From contig NW_020312314.1 in NCBI RefSeq assembly GCF_002999335.1, forward strand, positions 62,001-126,000: DNA of 64,000 nucleotides, read 5' to 3'. Positions within the stretch are counted from its first letter, which is position 1. Each line of letters begins with the position of its first letter. The notes under the pieces are model-generated. The model saw only the letters and a program-made list of their open reading frames with translations, was not told where the DNA came from and ran no database searches. Positions 33,163-44,214 of the stretch are shown here, piece by piece. The stretch is from Cyclospora cayetanensis. Taxonomy: Eukaryota; Apicomplexa; Conoidasida; Eucoccidiorida; Eimeriidae. Position numbers and translations under genes: made by a program.

Positions 33163-36100
33163 ATGGCTTCCGAACTCACGGGAGGGGGGACCTCCTCTTT
33201 CAAAATCCCCAACAAGAACTACCCGCTGAACGCAACAGCGAAGCAAATGGAAGTCAAGAACAAAATGCCAGCTCCCGTGCAAATTACCGCAGAGCAGCTG
33301 CTGCGGGAGGCTGTGGACAGGCAGCTAGACGATGCGCTTGCGCACAAGCCTCAGCAAAGAATCGTTGACGAGGAAGAGCTGAACGAGTACAGGCTCAACA
33401 AGAGAAAGGAATTTGAAGACACCCTTCGAAGGCAGAGGCATCATATTGGCACCTGGATCAAATATGCGGAATGGGAAGCTGCCCAAAAAGAATTTCGACG
33501 GTAAGAATCTAAATTTCTATTTATCTGTTGATGTATACGTGGGCCTTATTCTATAAACCGCAGGTCCTAATTACCGGTGGCAACAGCTCCCCGTTAACGG
33601 CTAAGCTCTATCTTTCCCCCACCAGCCGCCTTTTTCGAGCTGTAGCGCATCCCAGACTCTGCTTCGCGCGCATGCATATATGTATATTTGTTTGTACGTG
33701 CCATTTTCAATGATTGAAGAAGCCTATTATGCTCCGTGTGCATACTTTATTGCATCCTTGCATGCTTCCTTGCGTCTTTGCGTCTGCCATGGCCGGGTTC
33801 CCTCAGCGCGCGCAGCGTGTTTGAGCGCGCACTCCTGGTGGACTATCAGAATGTCAGCCTTTGGCTGAAATACATCGAGATGGAGGCGAAGAATAAATTC
33901 GTGATGAGCTGCAGGAACCTGTATGAGCGGGCTTGCCAGCTCTTGCCGCGAGTTGAGCAGTTTTGGTTTAAATACGCGCATATGGAGGAGCTGCTCGGCA
34001 ACTATGCCGGTATGTACGAGTGTAGGAGGGGGCGCTGCAGGAGTGTGACGGCGGCTTTGTGCTGCTTACTGCAGAGCAGATGCGATCAGATGTGCATATC
34101 GCCCTTCTTACATGTCTCTTTTGAGTAGGCAGACTAAGATGCACGGAAGGGGACCTTCTTTAGAGAGGCATGCATGCATGCATGCACCGATGTTTTACAG
34201 TAGGCAGCATGCTGGGGGGAAGGTGATAGGAGGCTGGCGCCGCGGCAGACAAAGAAGTTTCAAGAGGAAAACATCCAATCTTTGACACCTCGAGGCAACG
34301 GAGATATATGTTTATATATAGATATATATAGATAGAGATATGCATATCTATATATGTATGTAGGAAGATATAGAGAGGTATCAGAGATATATAGGGAGAT
34401 ACAGAGAGAGTTTCGCAAAGGAGAAGACGTGGCAGGTGTTGTGGCATGTGTGAGGTGCAGGTGCCCGTGCGGTGTATGAACGCTGGATGGAGTGGAATCC
34501 TTCCGACAAGGGATGGCTTGTGTATATTCATTTTGAGGAGCGGTGCAAAGAGCTCGAGAGGGCAAGACGCGTGTTTGAACGGTAGGTGCTTGTGAAAAAA
34601 CTGCTTTGTGAATGGCATCGAGCGCATTGATTCTGGCCTTTGGAGCGATGGAAGTGTGTATATATATATGTATGCATTTGTGTGTGTGCACCATTTCTGA
34701 GGCTTTGAAGCCAAAAACGGTGCTGCTGCTGCTGCTGCTGCCTCGTCCCTGCTCAAAGTTTGCGGCTTGTGATTTGGAGTGCGTTTGGCGCAGGTATCTG
34801 AGCAACCGACCAGCACAGGAGTCTTTCTTGCGCTTTTGCAAGTTCGAGGAAAGGCACAAGAATGTGCCTAGAGCCCGTGCTGGGTTTGAGAAGGCAGTAA
34901 GGCAGAGTGGAGCCACGAGGAGAAATGGGGGGGGGTGGCGAAGGGGGTGTGTGTGTCGTCGGTTGGTCTTTGTTGAGGGGCAGGACGAGAGGGGGTGGGA
35001 GAGGAGGGGGAGGGGTGGCGGTGCTGTACGGGTGTATTGAGCATTAGCGCTTCAATGCCTCTCCTCCTTAGGTTGTTTGAGACCTCTTACAAACGTGCAA
35101 GCAGAAGGATATTCTGTCTTTTTACCTGCCTACCTGCCTGTTTACCTACCTGCCTGCCTGTGCAGCGTTTGGCAAGCGTTTTAACACGGAGGGTTGCGGG
35201 GGGTCACTAGCTGCTTGCTACAGCTGATGGTCGCTTGCGCTATTGGGGTGTCTATGTGCCCATGTGCAGATCGAGTTGCTGCCTGAAGACATGCTCGACG
35301 AGCACTTTTACATGAAGTTTGCGGCGTTTGAGGAGCGCCATCACGAGCAGGCCAGGTAGGACTGGTCTTTTTTCGAATCCTCCCGGATGCTTTTCCCCCT
35401 CTCTACAGAGAGGGGGAAAAGCATCCGGGGAAACGCGGAGAGGCTGCCTGCGGCGTAGGCAAGCGTTGGAGCTGTCGAGAAAGCGCATGTTCTCATCCTA
35501 CGCACGTCAGGGGGAAGGGGAGAAGGCGTCTGATGCCTCGTGTGTTTGTCGTTTGCTGGTGGCTGTCTTGGCGGGGGAAGCCGCTCGCAAAGCGGCTCGT
35601 CAAGGGCTGACGTGGAAGCCGATGCTCTGAGTGACGTAAAAAGGCTTGAGGCAGACATGGCTAGCTGTCGAGCGACTCTGCGTTTTGCGATTCTCTCGCA
35701 GGGCTAAGGCAATCTATGAAGCGGCCTTGCAACGCGTTCCAAGGGGCAAGGCGGAGGAGCTGTACAACAAATACGTGGCTTTTCAGAAGCAGTTCGGAGA
35801 CAGGTGCTGTAGGAGAGGGGTCTTGGGGGAAGAGGGGCGAGAGTGGTGGTGGTGGTGGGCTTGGGGAAGTGGTGGTTGCGAGTCGTGTATACACCTATGA
35901 AGGCACACGCACCTCCTCCATCCTTCTTCTTCACTGGAGCATCCCCGCTTTGCGCTGTGGCGTTTGCAATCCAGAGAGGGTCTGGAGGAAACAGTTCTGT
36001 CCAAGCGCCGCTTTGTATACGAGGAGGCGCTTCACAAGAACAAATGCAATTATGACGGCTGGATTGACTACATTCGCTTGGAGGAATCCACAGGCAACAT

Positions 36101-38276
36101 CGAACGCACGCGAAATGTATACGAAAGGGCGGTCGCCAATACCCCCCCCATTTTAGAAAAGAGATACTGGACGCGGTAAGAGAGCTGCTACACCCCACCT
36201 CCCCATTAGGCAGCAGCTAGCTCCCTTTTTAAAGGCTCCGTCTCTTTTTTTCGAAAATCCTTGTCTTGCGGTCCCCGAACATGGCCATGTACATGTACAT
36301 ATTCGTATGCATGCGTATATGCCTATACACATATGCGTGTATTTATATACATGTGTGTATTCATATGCATATGAATATGCATATGAATACACGTATATAT
36401 ATATATACATATCTCCAGACCTATTCATATGCACCTGTACATATCTGTGCATGTACCTACGCGCCGGGGCTTTGGTGCAAGAATAGCTGTATCTGCGTAG
36501 CGATAGGCAGACAGTCCGGTCGATCAGTGCCGAGTGGCAGTAAAAAAGTGTGCATTAATTTCAAAATTATTCTACCTTATTTGCTTGCACGGCCTCCGCA
36601 GCCGGCAACTTGGCGTGCAGCGCGTTTTTTACTGCAAAGGAGTCAGTGGTTTCGCTTCTTCTCCTCCTCAGGTATATATACATCTGGATATCGTATGCGC
36701 TGTTTGAGGAGTTGGTGGCGAAGGATGTGGATCGGTGCCGTGCAGTTTACGAAAAGGCGCTTGAGGCAGTTCCGCACAAACTTTTTTCCTTTGCAAAGCT
36801 GTGGACGCTGTTTGTCGCCTTTGAGGTGCGTGGAGGGGCGATGCGCACTCCGGTGTCTAGACACCCGGCGTGCGGGGGGAAAACAGACGGCCAGGAAGGG
36901 GTTAATGGGGTTATAGTGTTACTTAGCTGCGAGTTGCGCGCGAAGGGTTAATTGGGGCTTGCCTCTGCCGTCCTCTCTGCGCATGCATCGCTTCGGGTGT
37001 GCCTCACTTGTGCAAGAAACGGCAGACACCCCAGTTCCTGTGCTGCGAGAAAACGCAGATTCGCCAACTGAACCTGGAGAGGGCACGGAAGATATTTGGA
37101 ATGGCGATTGCGAAATGTGGAAAGGAAAAAATCTTTCAAGCGTATTCGCAACTCGAGCTGCGCCTGGGCAACATCGATCGATGCCGACAGATCCACGCGA
37201 AGTTCATTGAAACGTATCCCTTGAACCCAAGAGTGCGACCAATGTTTGTTTCGTGAAAATGTTGCTGCTTCGGCTTTTTGCACAGCGACTGTTTCCGCCG
37301 GCGTCCATTTGTGGTTGTCGGTGGGGTGTACTACGCACTGCTTCGTTGATGTGGGGTCGGCGCAATTCTTTCGAGCGGCGTGCTGTGTGCTGCTGCATCG
37401 AGGCTTTCCCAGAGTTTCTACACTGAACTCCTCACCTTGCGGACTCCTACTTTTGTGTGTGTGCGGGAGTGACGTTCAGGCGTGGATCAACATGATCGAA
37501 CTCGAAATACTTGCAGAAGAAACGGAGCGCGCAAGAGCCCTCTGCGAGTTAGCCGTTTCCATGGAACAAATGGAGATGCCAGAACTGGTGAATGCAGACA
37601 CGCAGCTGTGTTCGCGCCGTGTACGATTGCGCGCTTCCTTTCTGCCTCTACTTTAGTCATGCTGATTCGCTGATGAAAATACACGCATCGAGTCTTCTTC
37701 TGCAGGTGCTTCGGGCATGCACACACCTACACCTACATTCTACACACACGCATACACCGACATACACCTGCACCTACACACACACACGCATACACACCTA
37801 CACACACCGTGCTGTGTTTGATATCCGGGCGTTCGTACTGCATGGCGTCTTGGCAATCTGGGCGTGCTTGATTTTGGTGCATTTTGCAGATATGGAAGAC
37901 GTATATCGACATGGAAGTAAATTGGGGAGCCTTTGATCGTGCCCGCGCGCTGTACGAGCGGCTGCTGGATAAGACGCAACACGTGAATGCCTTTAAGGGA
38001 TACGCCACCTTTGAATGGAAGAAAGCCGAACAAAAGGACAGATCTAGACAGGTGAGACGCAACAGCAACTTGCTGCTATGAAGGTTTTGGGGGGAGGGAA
38101 GGGGAGGCTGTGGAGGCAACGCGAATACGCAGGCCCTTCAACACACCAACGGCTATACATATTCTGTTTTAGACACATACAGAACAAGGGAGCTGCACGG
38201 TTGCAAAGTGGTGTCTGGGGTGCTGGCAGAGGGGGCGTGCATACAAAGGAGTGAATCTCTCTCGGTATTTGTTTCC

Positions 38277-38310
<34 letters not shown>

Positions 38311-39415
38311 GCATCCTCTTCCGTGTGCTTACTTGGCTCTTGGGTATGTGCGTGGAAATCATGCATGCGTAGATGGGCTCCTCCACGCACTCATGTGCAA
38401 TGCCGGAGGGCCATATGTTTTTTCTAGATATGAATGCACGTACAGAGGCACATTCTTGACCTTTAAAGTGCTTTGAAATCCGTCCATGGTATCGTCGAGT
38501 GAGAGTTATCTAGGACGCTCTATGTGTGTTTCGCATGCAGAATACCGCTGTGTGTGGGTGCATCTCTGTAGATTTGTATAATTTCTAGATAATGAGGCGC
38601 TCCTGGCGCGCATCAGCGTTTATGGATTGGATTTGAGCCTTTTTTCATCTTTCCTCCCTCTCCTTTATTTTACGCCTCGTTTTGCATGTTAGGTGCTGAA
38701 CCGCGGGCTGGACGTTTGCAAGACGAACGGGTGGGATGAAGAACGAGCTGCTCTTCTAGAAGTGAGGCGAGCTTGGCTGCCTGCCCGTGTGTATTTATGT
38801 TGTTCGTCTCCTTTTGCGAGTGCAGGCTCCCTCTCCCTTCTCCCTCTTGCCTCCCCGAATGTGCATAGGAGGTTTGGTCATTCTTGAAGTCTCGTTTTAG
38901 GGTCTGGCTCAACTTTGATCTACGTATGCATGTGTGCAGCACTGGCTGGCTCTGGAGAGAGAGGGGGGTGATGCGCAGGCAATTCAGCGGGTGTTCCGAC
39001 TGCTGCCGAAAAAAATCAAAAAGCGGAAAACTCAAAAGAACGTGAATGGAGTTGAGGAGGTCACGGAGACTCTCACATATGTGTTTCCCGATGACGAAGG
39101 ATCTGCAGCAGTACGTGATTTATGCCAAGTTGGTGGGAGGGTTCGTGGGTGTCCTCTAGCGTGTCTGCACATCCCTTGATGCGCCTGCTCCGCGTTCTGT
39201 TTCGGCTCTCTGTTGCGTGGTTGGGTGGGTGGGTAGGTGGGTGAGTCTCTGCTTGCTCCGCAGCATCGCATGGCGATGGTAATGTACGTGTGCGTGGACG
39301 GCATGGCATTCGCGCGTTCGGGCTGGGGATGTCTGCGATGTGGGGGCTGCAGAATCTGAAGATCCTGCAGGCGGCAAAAATGTGGAAGAAGCGGCAACTG
39401 GAGGCGCAAGGCTAG
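33163..39415 (+). CDS. CRNKL1: Crooked-neck/Clf1 pre-mRNA splicing factor (HAT repeats)
   Basis: Fourteen exons with matching phases give 684 residues, the usual size of Clf1/CRNKL1 (about 690): 33163-33500, 33807-34009, 34461-34581, 34794-34896, 35270-35355, 35702-35803, 35975-36175, 36672-36825, 37059-37232, 37480-37587, 37890-38051, 38693-38761, 38940-39110, 39353-39415. It consists of HAT (half-a-TPR) repeats, each with Trp or Tyr in helix A and an ARxVFERAL-type helix [71 protein letters not shown] and [18 protein letters not shown] can be seen. The N-terminus ([11 protein letters not shown], then [18 protein letters not shown]) is diagnostic for the family. In the Prp19-associated complex the protein scaffolds U5/U6 entry into the active spliceosome. 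Start at 33163 is the first ATG after a pyrimidine-rich leader. The gene symbol is given by homology. Confidence 0.93.
34302..34410. repeat. TATA/GATA-rich microsatellite in intron 2
   Basis: Irregular ATATAGATATATAG units in the 451-bp intron between the second and third exons of the Crooked-neck gene. It ends well before the acceptor TGAGGTGCAG at 34460. Confidence 0.75.
35382..35429. repeat. 48-bp near-perfect palindrome in an intron
   Basis: Arms 35382-35404 and 35407-35429 are perfectly complementary over 23 bp with a two-base spacer (AC). The palindrome begins 27 bp after the exon 5 donor of the Crooked-neck gene, in the intron 35356-35701, so the RNA can form a strong hairpin close to the 5' splice site. 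It is purine/pyrimidine-skewed (CCCCCTCTCT / AGAGAGGGGG at the centre). Confidence 0.95.
36287..36450 (+). repeat. TATG/CATA-rich microsatellite in intron 7
   Basis: Irregular ATATGCATATG and GTATATATATAC units in the 496-bp intron 36176-36671 of the Crooked-neck gene. No coding value is seen. Confidence 0.75.
37729..37809 (+). repeat. CACACCTA-type tandem repeat in intron 10
   Basis: CACACCTACA and CACACGCATA units fill part of the intron 37588-37889. On the transcribed sense strand this one is CA-rich, opposite in skew to the GT-rich repeats in the RAP and hydrolase introns. Confidence 0.85.
38277..38307. repeat. TA dinucleotide microsatellite in intron 11
   Basis: About 14 perfect AT units in the 641-bp intron 38052-38692 of the Crooked-neck gene. 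Confidence 0.9.
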
Positions 39416-42400
39416 TTGAGGCCCTTTTTTCCTTTTTTAGTTCATGGAGTCCTCTACTGAGCTTGAGCTTTGCTGCTTTGGCCTTTCCTACTTTCGTGTG
39501 CACGGTAGGAGCGTGCAAGCAGTGCTCGTGGGCTGGCCATGTAGACGACACTGGTTTTGAACTCCAGGAGGCGTAGAGAGTGGGGAACGGATAGGAGTTG
39601 TGTGTAGGGAGGTGTTGTAGGGGGCGAGGGAGGGAGATCGAGCATGAGCGCACGGGGTTCCTGGCTCTCCATCTGTAGCGTTCGCACCGACTGAGTCCTC
39701 TGCCCCTGCATCTTCGGGATTCTTTGGTACACCACAGCTGCTCGCTCGATTGGGAGTAAAGGCGTATTATGCAGTGCCCTGTGGCTATTTTGTATCATTT
39801 CGACCAGGCTAGGGGCGTAGTCTGGATACCTGCCTAGCTGCATGTGCCGAAATACTTGCGTAGCGAGGAACCGTTGTTGTAATCACGGCAGCAAGGGCTC
39901 TTATCCGGGCTATGTGCACCCTGCACCTAAGCCAGATCTTGTTGAGTTTGCGACCCTCTAAACGGTCACTTAGAATGCAGCTGCGTCTGCGCGAGGGCGT
40001 CCACGGTCTCTAGCGCAGCCTGAGCCGACGGAGTTAAAGGGGCAAGTGTCGAACCGAGTTGCGGGAGCGCCGAGATCGGCGTACGCGTTGGCGGTTCTCA
40101 GTTAGGGGAGTGTAGTTGTGGTTCCTTGCGCCGCTTAGGCTTAGGGCTGCATCGGTTTTAGTAGGCCAAGCTACCCATGTATACTTCGTGCTACTTGCTT
40201 CATGCCCATTGACATGTATTTTCATTCTGGCTGGCTCGTCTGGCGGGGAGTGTTGGGATATTGTTAATCCCGCTGCATAGGCCTATGATTGGGATGCACA
40301 TGTAGTGCACCTCTTGGATTTGCGCAGGAAGACAGTTCGTTTCCCCCAACGCCAGTACTGTCTAATGGTACATTCTTAAATATCCTCCCCGTTAACTCTG
40401 TTTACCCCGCTGAGCGCCCTAAACTCCCGGGGCTCCTGTATATATGGAGCGCGAGAGAAACTTTTCTGGGGCGCATAGATGTTGCTGTGAACCCTGTACA
40501 AGCACTTCTACGATTCATGAGCACTGCGTTGCACGTTTGGGCAACTGGCGCACACGTTCACAGCGGTGATTTCTGTAGAATTGAGCAGGCTCTACTCTTC
40601 AACAGATACCTTATGTGCGAAGAGCCATATCAAATAGTCAATTATTGACGAAGTGTAACTGCTGTAGTACGAAGTGCCTACTGCCAGCATCGCGCTTCCA
40701 GCGTAGCCGGTAGTGCGGTACGACTGTAATGACGGTTTTTGATGCAACTGTCACCGCAGTTAAGCTCGTGTAATTAATACGCACGATGGGAATTTTGTGT
40801 ACTTACACAGAAGTTTCTAGGTGAAGCACAGGCGGTAAGCAACTTCGATACACAACTCAGAGCGGCAAACGCTGATGATTTTTAAGCACTAGCGAAGCCT
40901 GTTCTGTGCCGGGCTTGACAGCAAATATGCCTGATAAGTGCATTTGGTTTTAGGCGTTCGAAAGAGACGCCCAGCTGGCAGAAAGATGGAGGTCTCTCTA
41001 CCCTGTTATCGGGGTGTCAGTCCAGCAGGACGAGCCGGTCGGGTGTAAGTGCAAAACGCCTCAAAAATAAGTTGTTGGCTATGTTTATGCGCGAAGCATC
41101 AGAAACATCTCTAAGAAACACCAATGGCAACAACTAAGGGTGGCTCTTTCCTTGGCTTTCTCAAGTGAAGGCATACCGGCATTTTTTCATCGGGAGCGGC
41201 CGCGGCGCCGTGCGATGGCGCCCGTGCGCATGCACGTTTTACGCGTGTTGGAGGTTTCGTGCATCGTGCAAATGCTTCCGCGGCTCGTTTCTTTATCATA
41301 TAGACGAACCCGATCCTCTGCGTTCATGAGAAGTGCCCAAACTGAGCTGCCCGTGCACCCGAATCCCAGCAGCCGATCGATCAGGAATGCCTGCTTCTTT
41401 CTGCCCTTCTTGCACCGTTTATCTGCGTTTCCTTCTCTGTTAATGCCATAGCTCTGGCGGGGATACCCTTAGACTGCCCCTTAACCCATGGTTGCCGCGC
41501 TTACCACTGCGTGAAGTTCCCTGCGCAATGATCTGCCATCTTCAAAGCAACTGGCACCGATCCGGAGGGATCTCCAAGCAATAACGACTCCTTTCTTCAG
41601 GCACCTTTCTTTATTTACCATTTTCTGAGGATATAGGATGAGCAGGCTCGCTACTCCCCGGTAGCCGCTGCGCCCATCGGCTAGCTCCCCGCGTATGGCC
41701 TAAAGGCTCTTTAAGCGCGACTTTTACATTGTTTCGAGAATCGGGGCCACTTGCGGATTAAAGATAGCCAAGACACGACTCTGCGTGCCCTGGGGGGCCC
41801 CCTCAACAGCCGCACCCCCGCTTTTGCTCTACCCGTTGCGTGGCGCTCGCCTCGACGCAGGTGCCAGAGCGAAAAAAGGCAGCAACTTCTGCTCGCGCTG
41901 TGTGTGTAACGGAGGAGAAAGCGAAGAAAACAGGGGCCTTTTAGAAAGAAGGACTTACAGGGCAGGCCGACCCCTTCCTTGCTCTCAACGCAACCTGCGA
42001 ACGTCGGCATCGGTGTAAAACAACCGAGCCAGCGGGGTATCGTGCAGTAGGTAGGAGTGTTGCTGCTGTCTGCAGCAACCATTACTGTCTGCTGAAACTC
42101 TTGCAGCCTTGCGCCGGAGCTGCTGGCGGCTCCTGCGAGCCGCAGGCGTTGCCGCTGCCTTCGTTGATCCTTCGAGAGAGGCTTGCCTTGCAGGGGAAAC
42201 TGCGTTCTACCTGCCAGAAAACAGGTTGTGCTGCTCTATACGCAGCCAGATGGCCTTAGAGAAGTGGTGAATGGATTTTGCAGCTAGATCTTTAGTGCAG
42301 TGGCAAATAGCTTCCCACTGATAGACTATTTTCGTCATTTTGTTTCCCTACGCTGCTCCTAGGGAGAGAGCATGCGGCCCCTGCTGAGACAGCAGGCTAA

Positions 42401-42494
42401 GCCTTCCAGCAGCGAGCACCGCCTTCTCCCCCCATTTCTGCCAGGAGCGGCAGCGTGAAAGACAGCAGCGCTCGCAGACGCGGCGACAGCAGCT
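39416..42494. other. intergenic region, Crooked-neck to ApiAP2 gene
   Basis: About 3.1 kb without a supportable gene. The frame 40289-40648 (119 codons) is the longest AT-neutral one but shows no domain and has no splice partners, so it is left out. Composition between about 39.9 and 41.1 kb resembles the repeat-poor 1-8 kb block and could hide another eroded mobile element. The part after about 42.0 kb becomes GC-rich and likely includes the ApiAP2 promoter and leader. Confidence 0.5.
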
Positions 42495-44170
42495 ATGCAG
42501 CCGCTAAGCGAAACGGAGAAGCAAGGCGACGGGTCGTTTTTGTTGCCCAATGATGTATTGAATCCACGCGTTCACTGGGGAGCATCGACGCCATCTACTT
42601 CTTTCGCGAGCGAGCCTTCCCCCACCAATGCAGCTGCCTTGATCCTGGCGCCTTCTACAGGGATGGGCGGGGGGGGGGGCCCCTTGGGGGGTCACCTGGA
42701 GACTTCGAGCGATTCGCGAGGCACCTTAGAGGCGCATGCGCGCTCCCGCACGGCATCTCCAGAAGCATGCCTCAACGCTGTAAGCCGCGAGTGCCTCTCC
42801 ACCAAAGCCTCGCTCTGCTGGTGATACCTTTTTGCCGTTTTTTTGCCGCTGCCCCCCGTTTCGCACAGACAGACAGCACTTTGTGTGCTCGGCTTTGTAG
42901 AGCACCCTGATACGTACATATATACACGAATATACATATATATACATATGTAGCAAGTCGCATGCAGTCTTCTGCCGCTAAATGCTTGCTTGCTTGCTTG
43001 CTAGTCTTGCTTGCTTGCTTGCTTGTCTTGCTTGCTGCTTTTGTAGGACGGATGCATGCACACGCCATCCGCTGACGTGCTGCCCCTCTGTTTAGGCTCT
43101 AGTTTGTCTTTTCTTCCCTCGCCTCCGCTGCCTTCCTCCTCTTGCGACGGGGGCTGCCGCCCCCTGGGGCCCCCCTGCCTGGAGGGGGAAACCCCCCTTT
43201 CTGAAGAGGGGGCCCCCCTCCCCGTAGGGCAGGGGGCCCCCCTCACCCGGGAAGCCGAGTTGGACGGGGCAGGAGGGGGGGCCCTTCCGGGGGAGGGCCC
43301 CCTCGAAGGGGGCCCCCCCCTGCTGAGCTCGAGCGAAGACTGGGTGTCGGTGCCTCCTGACGGATACGCCGCGACGGCAGCAGCCGTCGCGGCGGCAGGA
43401 GAGAGCGAAGTCGTGTGGTGCAACACACTTTTCCAGCAAAGAGATATCTGCCGCTTGGCGTTAGAAGCCTTGGGTGCCTTAAGACCACAATGGCGGTGTG
43501 GGGTTTCCGAGGGTGTTGAGGGTTTGCGGTATTACCGCCACATCCATCTAATTGCGGCTGCGACTTCCTTTGCGTCGCTGGCTCCCTACGTGGAAGCTCT
43601 AGAGCCGCTTTTTCTTGCGGGAGGCTCTACCATCAGCAGCTGCACTGCGCTGAAGGGCGCTGTCGAGGAGGTGCTTCGCCGCTGCTGCCTTCCCGAGCGG
43701 CGCGCAGATTTGCAGGAGGCTGCCGCCTTCTGCGACGGCGAGGGAGCAGCTGTGCGGGGGGGAGCGGCAGACGCAGGAGGCGCTCTGACGAGGGGCCAAA
43801 GCCTCATCGATGAGATCTGCTCGCAGCTCGATGAGCTGTATGCGCAGTCAATGCGGCAGTGCCACGCCCTCTCCCCCGATCCTCCTGTTTCTCACTTGGT
43901 GCTCGATGAGCCGCACCCCGCGTCCAAGCGCGACTGCGGAGCCGCTGCAGAGGGCTCTGCCAGAAGCAGCGGCGGCAGAAAAGGCATGCACCTATTCAAG
44001 CTCCGACCCTTAAATCTGCATGCACAGACGCGGCATCGATGTCGAGCCGAGATGGCACCTGAAGCCGCGCGCATTCTCGCCGCAGACTCCGCAGACACGA
44101 GCACCTACCCACTGGGAACGCGCAGCAGCAGCTGCAGCAGCAGCTGCAGCAACAACAACAGCAACAACAG

Positions 44171-44214
<44 letters not shown>

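Noticed and set aside
40289..40648. 119-codon plus-strand frame in the 39.4-42.5 kb gap
   Set aside because: No recognisable domain, no neighbouring exons and no composition signal; chance length for this base composition.
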